Assembly (NCBI RefSeq): GCF_023380225.1
Contig: NZ_CP093362.1
Span: 558,001-622,000 of the forward strand
Source of the DNA: Apilactobacillus apisilvae
GTDB lineage: Bacteria; Bacillota; Bacilli; Lactobacillales; Lactobacillaceae
Length of the DNA: 64,000 nt
Direction of reading: 5' to 3'
Shown piece by piece: positions 30,710 to 39,087 of the stretch. A model generated the notes under the pieces. It was not told where the DNA came from and ran no database searches. It saw only the letters and a program-made list of their open reading frames with translations. The translations under genes and the position numbers were made by a program. Every line of letters begins with the position of its first letter. Position 1 is the first letter of the stretch.

Positions 30710-31589
30710 ATTTAATTATTTTCATCATATCTTCAGGAATTGGAGCATTGCATTCTATATATTTATCAATAAATGGGTTATAAAAGATAGTTTTATAGCA
30801 ATGTAAAGCTTGTCTTTTCATTGTATTATTATAAGGATTATATAGCCAGTCCCCAATTAATGGATGATGAATAGCTTTGCAATGGACTCTAATTTGATGG
30901 GTTCTTCCAGTATGAAGCTTTATATTTAATAATGTAAAATGATTAATTTCTTTTTCTACCCAAAATTCAGTTTTAGATATCTTACCATTATCATCAATTG
31001 TTCTTTCAACAAAAGAATCTTTTTTTCGACCAATTGGTAGATCAATCTCAACATGTTTATTATTTATATGTCCATCTACAATTGCCATGTAATATTTTTT
31101 AATAGTATCATCTTTAAACTGCTTGTCTAAAACAGAATGTGCAAAATGATGCTTTGCAAATAAAACAATTCCACTGGTATCCATATCTAGCCGATTAACA
31201 ATATGAATTCGTTGATTTTCATAGTTTTGACGTTGAAAGTAACCTTTAACACGATTAGCTAAAGTATCTTGTTTGTATATTCTGGAAGGAACCGATGCAA
31301 CTCCGGATGGTTTATTGACAACTAAAAAATGACTATCTTCGTATAAAATATCAATCGATAAGTTAGAAACCAAAAAATGATCATTAGAATCCTCTTTAGG
31401 TAATACTAACTTCACTTTATCATTAAATTTCAACATAAAATTAACATGTTGTTCTTTACCATTAACTATTATCAATCCACCATGAAATTTAACTTGCTTC
31501 AACAAATTTCTAGTAACACCATGCCATTTTAAAAAAGTTCTTAGTTTTATTGGTGATTTGGTATGATTTTCCCAATTAAATTCAGTCAT
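30708..31589 (-). CDS. RluA-family RNA pseudouridine synthase
   Basis: 293 residues. Converts uridine to pseudouridine in rRNA or tRNA. An S4-like N-terminal region ([29 protein letters not shown] in parts, residues 16-45) is followed by [18 protein letters not shown] and the catalytic motif [13 protein letters not shown], where the first Asp is the nucleophile. [11 protein letters not shown] lies near 235. It corresponds to B. subtilis YjbO by context. ATG 31589 has GGAG 9 nt upstream and overlaps the end of nadK by 8 nt. Precise target uridine unknown. Confidence 0.93.
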   Translation of the reverse strand: MTEFNWENHTKSPIKLRTFLKWHGVTRNLLKQVKFHGGLIIVNGKEQHVNFMLKFNDKVKLVLPKEDSNDHFLVSNLSIDILYEDSHFLVVNKPSGVASVPSRIYKQDTLANRVKGYFQRQNYENQRIHIVNRLDMDTSGIVLFAKHHFAHSVLDKQFKDDTIKKYYMAIVDGHINNKHVEIDLPIGRKKDSFVERTIDDNGKISKTEFWVEKEINHFTLLNIKLHTGRTHQIRVHCKAIHHPLIGDWLYNPYNNTMKRQALHCYKTIFYNPFIDKYIECNAPIPEDMMKIIK

Positions 31590-32391
31590 CTTTATGAACT
31601 CCAATAAATGAATTACTTACTCTTTTCCAAAAATGTGTATGTCGATACTGAGCAAAATAAATACGATCATTAGATATTGAATAAGTAATGGACTCAATTG
31701 GCCGATTCTTCACTAATAATTGGTCACAAGTTAAAATATTATGGTATGGATCATCAGGAATAATAGTAATCCATTCATTTGGTGGAATAATAATTGGTGA
31801 ACCTAAAGTTCTAAAAACTCGATTATTAATTGACGCCATTTCAGAAACTTGAACTGCATTAAATTGAGGACTGATTATCGCTCCACTAACTGATTTATTA
31901 TATGCAGTTGATCCAGTCGGTGTAGATACACATAATCCGTCACCTCTAAATTTTTCAAAAAATTCGTCTTTGATGTTAACGTCAGTAACCATAGTGCCAT
32001 TAACACGCTTTAATGTAGATTCGTTTAAGGCTACCATACTATCAGATGGACCACCATCTTTATATTTAATATCAATTGACAATAATGGATAACTAACACT
32101 CTGACCATTATCATCTTCTAAACTATCGACTAACTGTTGAACTTCATAATCACGCCAATCAGTATAAAATCCCAAGTGTCCAGTGTGAATTCCAACAAAT
32201 CTAATCTTATTAATTGAGTCAATGTAATGATGAAATGCTGATAATAAAGTTCCATCTCCCCCAACAGATATAACAATTTCTGGATTTAAACCATCATAAT
32301 TTAGCTTATCAGAGTCCTTAATTTTTGCTTTTAATTGACTTGCAACTTTATTGGAAGTGGATCCATCATTACTATATATTGCAACTCTCAT
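31582..32391 (-). CDS. nadK: NAD kinase
   Basis: 269 residues. ATP- or polyphosphate-dependent phosphorylation of NAD to [18 protein letters not shown] carries the GGDGT motif at 44-48, [10 protein letters not shown] near 118-127 the NE motif, and [23 protein letters not shown] near 140-162 the glycine-rich substrate loop. Located 2 nt after relQ and overlapping the next gene, the conserved relQ–nadK–rluA order of Firmicutes. Confidence 0.97.
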   Translation of the reverse strand: MRVAIYSNDGSTSNKVASQLKAKIKDSDKLNYDGLNPEIVISVGGDGTLLSAFHHYIDSINKIRFVGIHTGHLGFYTDWRDYEVQQLVDSLEDDNGQSVSYPLLSIDIKYKDGGPSDSMVALNESTLKRVNGTMVTDVNIKDEFFEKFRGDGLCVSTPTGSTAYNKSVSGAIISPQFNAVQVSEMASINNRVFRTLGSPIIIPPNEWITIIPDDPYHNILTCDQLLVKNRPIESITYSISNDRIYFAQYRHTHFWKRVSNSFIGVHKDD

Positions 32392-32393
32392 TA

Positions 32394-33020
32394 TTAATCA
32401 TCCCTATTATTTTTAGAATATTCAGATTGTTTTTCAATTAATTCATCACGAATTTCTGACATGCCCTCATCTAATTTAAAAGCAGTTTCAGCAGATTGCT
32501 GTAATCTATTTTTTAATTCTGTTGGAAATACTCCATTGTATTTATAGTTTAGTGAATGTTCTACCGTTGCCCAAAAGTTCATGGCAAGAGTTCTAACTTG
32601 AATTTCAGCCAAAATTTTGTGTTCTCCGGTAGTCATTTCAACCGGATATTCAAAGACAATATGATATGAACGGTACCCACTAGATTTTTCTTTATTAACA
32701 TAATCACGTTCTTCTAAGATATTAATATCCGTTCTTTTTCTTAAAAGATCAACTACTTGATAAATATCTTCAACAAATGGGCACATTATTCTAAGGCCAG
32801 CAATGTCTTCCATATCTTGAGGTAAACGATTTTCTGATATATATCTTCTAGTCATTTTTTCTTTAATACTGGGAACAGGTTTAACTCTTCCTGTAACAAA
32901 TTCAATCGGACTTCTTTTACCAAATTGAATAAATTCATTACGAATTCCTCTTAGCTTTATTTTTAGTTCCCCTAAAGCTTGTTCATATGGAAATAAAAAG
33001 TTATTCCAATTTTTTATCAC
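32394..33020 (-). CDS. relQ: Small alarmone synthetase RelQ (SAS1)
   Basis: 208 residues. Synthesises (p)ppGpp from ATP and GTP or GDP, without a hydrolase domain. [17 protein letters not shown] near 37-53, the catalytic [11 protein letters not shown] near 74-84, [17 protein letters not shown] near 107-123 and [23 protein letters not shown] near 143-165 match RelQ/YjbM closely. Start GTG 33020 is placed by AAAGGAGG 8 nt upstream; a TTG 36 nt earlier would put the SD inside the gene. RelQ forms tetramers with allosteric pppGpp sites. First gene of the relQ-nadK-rluA operon, divergent from spxH. Confidence 0.97.
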   Translation of the reverse strand: MIKNWNNFLFPYEQALGELKIKLRGIRNEFIQFGKRSPIEFVTGRVKPVPSIKEKMTRRYISENRLPQDMEDIAGLRIMCPFVEDIYQVVDLLRKRTDINILEERDYVNKEKSSGYRSYHIVFEYPVEMTTGEHKILAEIQVRTLAMNFWATVEHSLNYKYNGVFPTELKNRLQQSAETAFKLDEGMSEIRDELIEKQSEYSKNNRDD

Positions 33021-33112
33021 TAGGAAAACCTCCTTTATATAAGCCATTTCACTCAATTATTTTACCATATTTTAATATATGTAAAAAATATTAATAAAAA
33101 TAGATTAATTAT

Positions 33113-33140
33113 TTGTATTTATGAAATATTTTGGTATGCT
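33113..33140 (+). promoter_or_regulatory. Candidate sigma-A promoter of spxH
   Basis: TTGTAT (33113-33118), 16-bp spacer, TATGCT (33135-33140), about 90 bp before spxH. Only moderate match, reported because the intergenic region must hold a promoter. Confidence 0.35.
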
Positions 33141-33231
33141 AATAATTGTAGTATTATTCATTTAAATAATCTAATTAAATAAGTAGTTTTTGTTAATATA
33201 TTTTTGGGATTAGTTTGAAGGGAGGAACAAT

Positions 33232-33867
33232 ATGTTTGAAATTTTTCTTTTTATAGATCCGTTATGTAAAGAATGTGAACAATCAGAAGAAGCTGTTGTA
33301 CAGTTATCTAAGGATATGGATTCTAAATTTAAATTTCAATTTATACCTATCTTTAATCTGAAAGTTATTCAAACTGATTTTTGTCACTCAAACAACCAAT
33401 TAAAAAAAATTTTGTCTTCAAATGAACTATCTTCTTTATACCATGATGTTGTATTGGATTATAAAGCAGCTTTATTTCAAGGTATGAGAAATGGTAGATC
33501 ATTTTTCATGGACATGCAAGATAAAATTTTAAATGACGGATTAAAATACACAAATGACTTATCATTAAACATAGCAGAAAATAATAAATTGGATATTTCG
33601 ATGTTTGAAGAAGATCGAAGATCTAATCTAGCCAAAAATACAATTCAAGAAGATCAAAAGATTGTTAAAGCAATGAATATTAAAAAGCCGGCATCAGCTG
33701 TTATATTTAATTGTGAGAATCCTACCGATAATGGAATATTAACAAATAATGTATGCTACTCTGAACTTTTTAATACATGCTGTGAAGATAACTTAACAAA
33801 AGATAGTTTGAATCAAGCTATTAAACATTCAAAAAAGCACAAATCTAATTTTCATATTGTTAAATAA
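33232..33867 (+). CDS. spxH: ClpXP adaptor SpxH (YjbH), DsbA-like fold
   Basis: 211 residues. SpxH presents the redox regulator Spx to ClpXP. FLFIDPLCKECEQSEEAV at 5-22 holds a CxxC pair (Cys13, Cys16), where most homologues continue with Trp; here Glu follows. SFFMDMQDKILNDG near 91-104 and the thioredoxin-like core agree with YjbH. The first SD, GGGAGGAAC, is 6 nt from the ATG. It is divergent from relQ and close to coiA and mecA, the same neighbourhood as B. subtilis yjbH/mecA. Spx itself is not in the window. Confidence 0.92.
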   Translation: MFEIFLFIDPLCKECEQSEEAVVQLSKDMDSKFKFQFIPIFNLKVIQTDFCHSNNQLKKILSSNELSSLYHDVVLDYKAALFQGMRNGRSFFMDMQDKILNDGLKYTNDLSLNIAENNKLDISMFEEDRRSNLAKNTIQEDQKIVKAMNIKKPASAVIFNCENPTDNGILTNNVCYSELFNTCCEDNLTKDSLNQAIKHSKKHKSNFHIVK

Positions 33868-33869
33868 AT

Positions 33870-33903
33870 AAAAGTCCTCAAAAGATATATTTTGGGGACT
33901 TTT
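33870..33903. terminator. Bidirectional terminator between spxH and coiA
   Basis: Stem AAAGTCCTCAAAA with TTTTGGGGACTTT, one G-U pair, loop GATATA, T-runs on both sides. The two genes converge here. Confidence 0.85.
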
Positions 33904-34972
33904 ATTTATTTTTTGTTAAGAAGCTCAAGCGATCAAAATAATCACTAAACCAAAATATACTTCTTAGTAAGAATATTTTACCATGGGTTATTTTAATGTA
34001 ATCATTATTTTTTAAAATGATAATATATCTTTTAAAGTCTATTTTATAAAATATAGAAATATCTTTAATTAATGGAAAATTACAATATTTTTTTACATGT
34101 AAACAATATATTTTAAATAAGTCACTAATATAAATACCGTTTTTTAAATTTATTAAAATTACAATCTTAATAAAAAAATAGTTATTATTAAAAATTGGAT
34201 AAGAATATCTTTTTAAGTCATTAACTATCGGAACTCCTTCAATATTTTCACCTCTTAGATAACAGTATTCTTGAAAATATAATACATTTTTATTTTTATA
34301 TTTAATTTTACTTCTTAAACTATCATATTGATGTTTTAAACTATTAAAACTTAAAAAATAATTATAATTAACCGTATTAGTATTCATAAAATTAATAAGT
34401 TCATTAAAGTTATTGAAAAAATGAGTTTTATATTTTATTACTCCATCTATATCTAAACAATTATATCTTAGTTCCAAATAATTATTTAAAGACCAAAACA
34501 TGATATAGAATCCTAAATTTTTAGAATAATAAAAAAATTTATTAGTATTTATATTGCCAAAATGCTTTAAATAGTTACTGCCTAATATCCATAGAGAATG
34601 GATATTTATTTTTTTGTAACCAGCTATTCTTTCTTTTAGCCTTTCACTACTAATCGGACTACATTGAAATTCAAAAGCGATATTTTTATTTATTAAATCA
34701 GGTCGTTGCTTTATACACGGTATGTAATATTCCATTTTAGTATTCTTATTATTAATAAATTTTAAAATTTGAAGTTTTCCTTTAATGTGTTCACTACTTT
34801 CATTTTCATGAAGATTAGGACAATCACTATTTGAAAAATGTGAAAAATGATTCACCTTATTTTTACACTCTTTTAAAATGACTTTAGATAAACAAATTGG
34901 ACAATAGTAATCATTATTTTTATTAGCATAAATTGACATAACCGTTTCAGTACCTTTTTTAGCTATTAACAA
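33902..34972 (-). CDS. coiA: Competence protein CoiA (PD-(D/E)XK nuclease-like)
   Basis: 356 residues, close to full length. CoiA is a transformation protein acting on incoming DNA during recombination. The N-terminus has a zinc-binding pair (YYCPICLSKV near 22-31 and later NHFSHFSNSDCPNLHENESSEHIKGK in parts), then the restriction-endonuclease-like core KQRPDLINKNIAFEFQCSPIS near 88-108 with the Asp and Glu-x-Gln residues kept. The C-terminal half is extremely AT-rich and rich in Asn, Tyr and Ile. Start TTG with AGGGTGA upstream. Other competence genes are not in the window, so transformability cannot be judged. Confidence 0.92.
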   Translation of the reverse strand: MLIAKKGTETVMSIYANKNNDYYCPICLSKVILKECKNKVNHFSHFSNSDCPNLHENESSEHIKGKLQILKFINNKNTKMEYYIPCIKQRPDLINKNIAFEFQCSPISSERLKERIAGYKKINIHSLWILGSNYLKHFGNINTNKFFYYSKNLGFYIMFWSLNNYLELRYNCLDIDGVIKYKTHFFNNFNELINFMNTNTVNYNYFLSFNSLKHQYDSLRSKIKYKNKNVLYFQEYCYLRGENIEGVPIVNDLKRYSYPIFNNNYFFIKIVILINLKNGIYISDLFKIYCLHVKKYCNFPLIKDISIFYKIDFKRYIIILKNNDYIKITHGKIFLLRSIFWFSDYFDRLSFLTKNK

Positions 34973-35000
34973 AATAATTCACCCTAACAATATATACGAA

Positions 35001-35030
35001 AAAAGCTAGTATTTTTAAGTACTAGCTTTT
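35001..35030 (-). terminator. Terminator after mecA
   Basis: Stem AAAAGCTAGTA (35001-35011) with TACTAGCTTTT (35020-35030), 8-base loop and T-run, directly at the mecA stop codon and upstream of coiA. Confidence 0.85.
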
Positions 35031-35883
35031 ATTTTGCAAAATATTTTTTTAAGGTTGGTAAAGCATTAACTTTAATCATTAACTTACCATCATCAGATAA
35101 AGTAGCTATAGGAATTCTGCTTTTAGAAGCATATTCCAATGATAGAGAAACGTCTCTTTGAAATATAACCTTATCATCATTATTATATCCATCAGGTAAA
35201 GTCATATATAAATAATAATCATCATTATATTTATATAAATAAGTCTCTGGCATTTTATTTTCCAAAGCTTTTGAAAGTCCAATTAAATCCTCAAATGAAT
35301 TAAATTTAAGAGTAATATTAGTAACTAAAGTATTGGGATTTTCATTGTCCATACTTTTAGCAGCATTTACAAGTTGAGAAATTGATTTATTAATCATATC
35401 ATTTTGTTTAGAACCCATTAATCCATCAATTTCATTTTTAATTTTCTTAAGATTATATAATAAATTATCTCTTCCATTTTGATCTTTAATCTCTTGGTTG
35501 AAATTATTAATATGCTTATTCAATTCAAAGCTCAAATTTTCAAGATCTTCATGTTCTGAATTATTATATCCATTATTTTTATTATTAGTTGTCTTATTAA
35601 AATTATCATTAGATAATTTATTTTTATCAATGTCTTGATCACTTAAATGGTTATTTTTAATGAACATTTCAAGTCCAGACTTATTAGGCACTACTTGAAA
35701 TGTAACAGCAGAAGTATCCTTAAATTCCTTATCAGCATCAATTTCTTCTAAAATACCATATAAGAATGATTCAATACGGTCTTCATCACCCAGTAGCGAC
35801 AATACATCTACTCCTCGCTCAGACAACTCATCATTACTTATAATAACTTTAATTGTATCTTCGTTTATACGTTGCATTTCCAT
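35029..35883 (-). CDS. mecA: ClpC adaptor protein MecA
   Basis: 284 residues. MecA delivers ComK/ComX-type regulators and others to ClpCP. N-terminal target-binding domain (1-85) starts MEMQRINEDTIKVIISNDELSERGVDVLSLLGD. A long Asn/Lys/Asp-rich linker (90-175) is followed by the ClpC-binding domain with LKFNSFEDLIGLSKAL and YLYKYNDDYYLYMTLP. Start ATG 35883 has GAGGTG 7 nt upstream. The linker is longer than in B. subtilis MecA (218 residues). It lies downstream of the metallo-hydrolase gene and upstream of coiA. Confidence 0.94.
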   Translation of the reverse strand: MEMQRINEDTIKVIISNDELSERGVDVLSLLGDEDRIESFLYGILEEIDADKEFKDTSAVTFQVVPNKSGLEMFIKNNHLSDQDIDKNKLSNDNFNKTTNNKNNGYNNSEHEDLENLSFELNKHINNFNQEIKDQNGRDNLLYNLKKIKNEIDGLMGSKQNDMINKSISQLVNAAKSMDNENPNTLVTNITLKFNSFEDLIGLSKALENKMPETYLYKYNDDYYLYMTLPDGYNNDDKVIFQRDVSLSLEYASKSRIPIATLSDDGKLMIKVNALPTLKKYFAK

Positions 35884-35947
35884 AAAAGAGCACCTCACTT
35901 CTATTTAAATTTTATATCATTAATCATGAACAAGTAAACAATAAAAC

Positions 35948-36691
35948 TCAATTAATATCAAGCATAAGTCCTAATTTTGCAAGCATAATATTAGACTTAT
36001 TTCCAGAATATTTAACTGTTTCATTTAATAAATCACTAAGAACACCATACTGTGGTAAATGACTAATAATAACGCACTTAGCTTTAGAATCACGAATTAA
36101 CTTACCAGTTTCTTTAGAAGTCATATGCCATTTTATTCCTTTTTTATCCTCATAAAAATTAGTATCAGTGATTAGTATATCTGCATCACTACAAAAATCA
36201 ACCAATCCATCAAAGTATTTAGTATCTGAAGTAAATACTAAAGTTTTTTTAGTAGATTTTTCAAGGATTTTTACAGCATAAGATGGAACTGGATGCTTAG
36301 TTTTTAAAAAAGTTATCGTGAACGGATCTAAATTCAATTTTTTATTTTCATTATATGGCATTGCTTTAGTATCATTATTCCAATTAAGGCCTTCAAAAGA
36401 ATATTCATCATCAGTGTTCCCATAAATTGGTAGAGTTGGTTCCTTTCTGTTTTCTTTATTTAGTTGCCAATAATATTCTAAAACCCCAACATCAGCTTTA
36501 TGATCATGATGATAATGAGATAATATTAATGCATCTAATTGTAAAGGATCTAAATACTTTTCCAACTCTAATAAAACACCACTACCACAATCCAAAAGCA
36601 GATTGAAATTACCACTTTGAATTAAGTACCCACTAGTTCCTACACCATCATATGGATAACCACCATAGTAGCCTAAAACTCTAACTTTCAT
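35948..36691 (-). CDS. MBL-fold metallo-hydrolase (YhfI-like)
   Basis: 247 residues, cytoplasmic. The metal site is visible as His59, His61, Asp63 and His64 in LSHYHHDHKAD, with further ligands in FTSDTKYFDG and ILITDTNFYE, and a final His in VIISHLPQYG. YHFI-type proteins are related to RNase Z and phosphodiesterases, but no exosite insertion is visible and the substrate is unknown. SD CGGAGGTG before the ATG. Upstream of mecA with a 64-nt gap and divergent from the HmoB-like gene. Confidence 0.88.
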   Translation of the reverse strand: MKVRVLGYYGGYPYDGVGTSGYLIQSGNFNLLLDCGSGVLLELEKYLDPLQLDALILSHYHHDHKADVGVLEYYWQLNKENRKEPTLPIYGNTDDEYSFEGLNWNNDTKAMPYNENKKLNLDPFTITFLKTKHPVPSYAVKILEKSTKKTLVFTSDTKYFDGLVDFCSDADILITDTNFYEDKKGIKWHMTSKETGKLIRDSKAKCVIISHLPQYGVLSDLLNETVKYSGNKSNIMLAKLGLMLDIN

Positions 36692-36784
36692 AAAAACAGC
36701 ACCTCCGACTTGTTTAATACATACTTTAGTGTAAATATATAGTTATAGTTTGTAAAATATTTGAACAAAACAAAAGAGGAAAAA

Positions 36785-37243
36785 ATGGACAAAAATATAA
36801 AAATAACATTTGGTAATAATTACATTATCAATTTAATAAAGAAAAAGCACCCTAGTAGGAAAATATATATTTTTAAATCAATCAATAATGTTAATCAAAA
36901 TTATCAAATAGTTGATTTTAGTAATAAAAGATCTATCTTTAAAAATAAATTAGAATATAGAATCATTTATAGCAACTCTATAAATGATAATAAGGAAATG
37001 GTAAACTATCTATATTTTAACTTAGATGAAGAAAATACAAAAATATTAAAAGCCAATATGATAAATATTAAATATAAAAATGTTAATTCAATTTATATGT
37101 TAAAAGAAGACTTTGGTAAAAAAAGAGATATATTAATGACCTGTTGGAAAAGTTATAAAGATTTTTACCACTGGTTTCATAATAATCCAGTGGTAAAAAT
37201 TAGTGATTTATCGATGACATATAAAAAAGATAGATGTTTATAG
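36785..37243 (+). CDS. HmoB-like antibiotic-biosynthesis-monooxygenase-family protein, degenerate
   Basis: 152 residues from ATG 36785 (GAGGAAAAA upstream; an in-frame TTG at 36761 lies before the SD). The N-terminal ITFGNNYIINLIKKKHPSRK and the later ILMTCWKSYKDFYHW resemble, from memory, B. subtilis HmoB (YhgC), where a partial domain leads into a ferredoxin-like heme-degrading domain. In that family a histidine about ten residues after the second Trp binds heme; here the aligned position is Ser in KISDLS. The first helix of the ABM domain also looks shortened. It may have lost heme oxygenase activity. Very AT-rich. Not operonic. Family assignment is tentative. Confidence 0.55.
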   Translation: MDKNIKITFGNNYIINLIKKKHPSRKIYIFKSINNVNQNYQIVDFSNKRSIFKNKLEYRIIYSNSINDNKEMVNYLYFNLDEENTKILKANMINIKYKNVNSIYMLKEDFGKKRDILMTCWKSYKDFYHWFHNNPVVKISDLSMTYKKDRCL

Positions 37244-37258
37244 TAAACATCTATCTTT
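37220..37258 (-). terminator. Terminator of the rRNA/tRNA operon, overlapping the HmoB-like stop codon
   Basis: Perfect 15-bp stem, 37226-37240 with 37244-37258 (AAAGATAGATGTTTA and its complement), three-base loop. On the minus strand a TTTTTT tract follows, so it ends the tRNA array transcript. The left arm encodes the last codons of the plus-strand gene. Confidence 0.85.
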
Positions 37259-37273
37259 AAATTTCAAAAATTA

Positions 37274-37361
37274 AGGAGAATGAGAGATTCGAACTCTCGC
37301 GTGGTTTGACCCACCTAGCGGTTTTCAAGACCGCCCCCTTCAGCCACTTGGGTAATTCTCC
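37274..37361 (-). tRNA. tRNA-Ser (UGA)
   Basis: Class II cloverleaf with long variable arm, anticodon TGA in CTTGAAA. Identical to the copy at 38250-38337. Last tRNA of the array, beyond an internal terminator. CCA not encoded. Confidence 0.96.
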
Positions 37362-37369
37362 ATATATAA

Positions 37370-37442
37370 TGACCCGTACGGGATTCGAACCCATGTTACT
37401 GCCGTGAAAGGGCAGTGTCTTAAACCACTTGACCAACGGGTC
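37370..37442 (-). tRNA. tRNA-Glu (UUC)
   Basis: Anticodon TTC in CTTTCAC; acceptor GACCCGT/ACGGGTC. Identical to the copy at 37665-37737. Lies downstream of the internal terminator. An MnmA substrate type. Confidence 0.97.
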
Positions 37443-37454
37443 TTTAAATTAAAA

Positions 37455-37486
37455 TATAAAAAAACATTATCCAAATAAGGATAATC
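37455..37486 (-). terminator. Internal intrinsic terminator within the tRNA array
   Basis: Minus-strand stem ATTATCC (37485-37479) with GGATAAT (37472-37466), six-base loop, followed by GTTTTTTTATA. It separates the first 19 post-5S tRNAs from the last two (Glu, Ser). Confidence 0.75.
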
Positions 37487-37496
37487 TTAAAAGTTA

Positions 37497-37571
37497 CGGT
37501 TCGTACGAGACTCGAACTCGTGACCTCCTGCGTGACAGGCAGGCGTCCTAAACCAACTAGACCAACGAACC
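37497..37571 (-). tRNA. tRNA-Asp (GUC)
   Basis: Anticodon GTC in CTGTCAC; acceptor GGTTCGT/ACGAACC with G discriminator. Differs from the copy at 38090-38164 by one base in the variable loop. Confidence 0.97.
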
Positions 37572-37578
37572 AACAAAA

Positions 37579-37652
<74 letters not shown>

Positions 37653-37664
37653 ATAATATAATAA

Positions 37665-37737
37665 TGACCCGTACGGGATTCGAACCCATGTTACTGCCGT
37701 GAAAGGGCAGTGTCTTAAACCACTTGACCAACGGGTC
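37665..37737 (-). tRNA. tRNA-Glu (UUC)
   Basis: Anticodon TTC; sequence identical to the copy at 37370-37442. Confidence 0.97.
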
Positions 37738-37741
37738 GCAA

Positions 37742-37829
37742 CGGAGAAGGAGAGATTCGAACTCTCGCGCCGGAAAACCGACCTACACCCTTAGCAGGGG
37801 CGCCTCTTCAGCCACTTGAGTACTTCTCC
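37742..37829 (-). tRNA. tRNA-Ser (GCU)
   Basis: Class II tRNA with long variable arm; anticodon GCT in CTGCTAA; acceptor GGAGAAG/CTTCTCC, G discriminator. Confidence 0.96.
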
Positions 37830-37833
37830 AAAA

Positions 37834-37908
37834 TGGGCCTAAATGGACTCGAACCATCGACCTCACGCTTATCAGGCGTGCGCTCTCAACCAACTGAGCT
37901 ATAGGCCC
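37834..37908 (-). tRNA. tRNA-Ile (GAU)
   Basis: Anticodon GAT in CTGATAA; identical to the copy in the 16S-23S spacer at 42560-42634. It is the kind of tRNA sensed by the ileS T-box. Confidence 0.97.
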
Positions 37909-37919
37909 ATTAAACCAAA

Positions 37920-37990
37920 AGCGGGTAACGAGAATCGAACTCGCGACAATAGCTTGGAAGGCTATGGTTTTACCACTAAACTATACCCGC
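37920..37990 (-). tRNA. tRNA-Gly (UCC)
   Basis: Anticodon TCC in CTTCCAA; acceptor GCGGGTA/TACCCGC, U discriminator. Confidence 0.97.
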
Positions 37991-38007
37991 ATAATAATTA
38001 AGTTAAA

Positions 38008-38080
38008 TGGCGCGGGACAGAATCGAACTGCCGACACACGGAGCTTCAATCCGTTGCTCTACCAACTGAGCTACCGAGCC
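38008..38080 (-). tRNA. tRNA-Phe (GAA), with acceptor-stem mismatch
   Basis: Anticodon GAA in TTGAAGC. Acceptor arms GGCTCGG and CCGCGCC leave a U4-C69 mismatch where A69 would be expected. Other stems pair normally. Confidence 0.94.
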
Positions 38081-38089
38081 ATATTAAAG

Positions 38090-38164
38090 CGGTTCGTACG
38101 AGACTCGAACTCGTGATCTCCTGCGTGACAGGCAGGCGTCCTAAACCAACTAGACCAACGAACC
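38090..38164 (-). tRNA. tRNA-Asp (GUC)
   Basis: Anticodon GTC; one base (variable loop, G to A) different from the copy at 37497-37571. Confidence 0.97.
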
Positions 38165-38169
38165 GTAAA

Positions 38170-38243
<74 letters not shown>

Positions 38244-38249
38244 ATAATA

Positions 38250-38337
38250 AGGAGAATGAGAGATTCGAACTCTCGCGTGGTTTGACCCACCTAGCGGTTT
38301 TCAAGACCGCCCCCTTCAGCCACTTGGGTAATTCTCC
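38250..38337 (-). tRNA. tRNA-Ser (UGA)
   Basis: Anticodon TGA; identical to 37274-37361. Confidence 0.96.
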
Positions 38338-38369
38338 ATTTAAAATTTAAAATCAAAGCCCCAATATTA

Positions 38370-38443
38370 TGGACCTTGTAGGACTCGAACCTACGACCGG
38401 ACGGTTATGAGCCGTCTGCTCTAACCAACTGAGCTAAAGGTCC
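38370..38443 (-). tRNA. tRNA-Ile2 (CAU, lysidine type)
   Basis: Anticodon CAT but acceptor GGACCTT has C4 and C5 (pairing G69, G68), the TilS-recognised pattern of Ile2. It follows the elongator Met gene as in B. subtilis rrn arrays. The alternative is a Met tRNA. Confidence 0.85.
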
Positions 38444-38453
38444 AAGTCCTAAA

Positions 38454-38527
38454 TCGCGGCAGAGGGGATCGAACCCCCGACCTCCCGGGTATGAACCGGA
38501 CGCTCTAGCCAGCTGAGCTACACCGCG
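38454..38527 (-). tRNA. Elongator tRNA-Met (CAU)
   Basis: Anticodon CAT in TTCATAC; acceptor CGCGGTG/TGCCGCG; resembles Bacillus elongator Met rather than initiator (no G-C triple). Confidence 0.88.
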
Positions 38528-38563
38528 AAATAAATTTTTGTTGTAAAGAGCACTTTGACCCTA

Positions 38564-38637
38564 TCGGGAAGACAGGATTCGAACCTGCGACCCCCTGGTC
38601 CCAAACCAGGTGCTCTACCAAGCTGAGCTACTTCCCG
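38564..38637 (-). tRNA. tRNA-Pro (UGG)
   Basis: Anticodon TGG in TTTGGGA; acceptor CGGGAAG/CTTCCCG. Confidence 0.97.
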
Positions 38638-38642
38638 AAAAA

Positions 38643-38716
38643 TGCACCCAGTAGGACTCGAACCTACAACCTTCTGATTCGTAGTCAGACACTCTATCCA
38701 GTTGCGCTATGGGTGC
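38643..38716 (-). tRNA. tRNA-Arg (ACG)
   Basis: Anticodon ACG in CTACGAA (A34 read as inosine); acceptor GCACCCA/TGGGTGC. Confidence 0.97.
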
Positions 38717-38724
38717 AATATTAA

Positions 38725-38810
38725 TGCCGAGGACCGGGATCGAACCGGTACGGTTATTACTAACCGCAGGATTTTAAGTCCTGTGCGTCTGCCAATTCCG
38801 CCACCCCGGC
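38725..38810 (-). tRNA. tRNA-Leu (UAA)
   Basis: Class II with long variable arm; anticodon TAA in CTTAAAA. A likely TrmL substrate (position 34). Confidence 0.97.
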
Positions 38811-38828
38811 ATATTAATGAATTGACAA

Positions 38829-38900
38829 AGCGGAAGACGGGATTCGAACCCGCGACCCCCACCATGGCAAGGTGATGTTCTACCACTGAACTACTTCCGC
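38829..38900 (-). tRNA. tRNA-Gly (GCC)
   Basis: Anticodon GCC in TTGCCAT; acceptor GCGGAAG/CTTCCGC. Confidence 0.97.
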
Positions 38901-38905
38901 ATAAA

Positions 38906-38978
38906 TGCCGACTAGAGGATTCGAACCTCCGACCCCCTGTTTACAAGACAGATGCTCTGCCAGCTGAGCTAAGTCGGC
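38906..38978 (-). tRNA. tRNA-Thr (UGU)
   Basis: Anticodon TGT in CTTGTAA; acceptor GCCGACT/AGTCGGC. Confidence 0.97.
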
Positions 38979-39007
38979 ATATATAAAACAAAAATATTTA
39001 GTTTTAA

Positions 39008-39080
39008 TGAGCCGTGGCAGGTTCGAACTGCCGACCCTCTGATTAAAAGTCAGATGCTCTACCGGCTGAGCTAACGGCTC
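39008..39080 (-). tRNA. tRNA-Lys (UUU)
   Basis: Anticodon TTT in CTTTTAA; acceptor GAGCCGT/ACGGCTC. MnmA substrate type. Confidence 0.97.
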
Positions 39081-39087
39081 GTAGATA

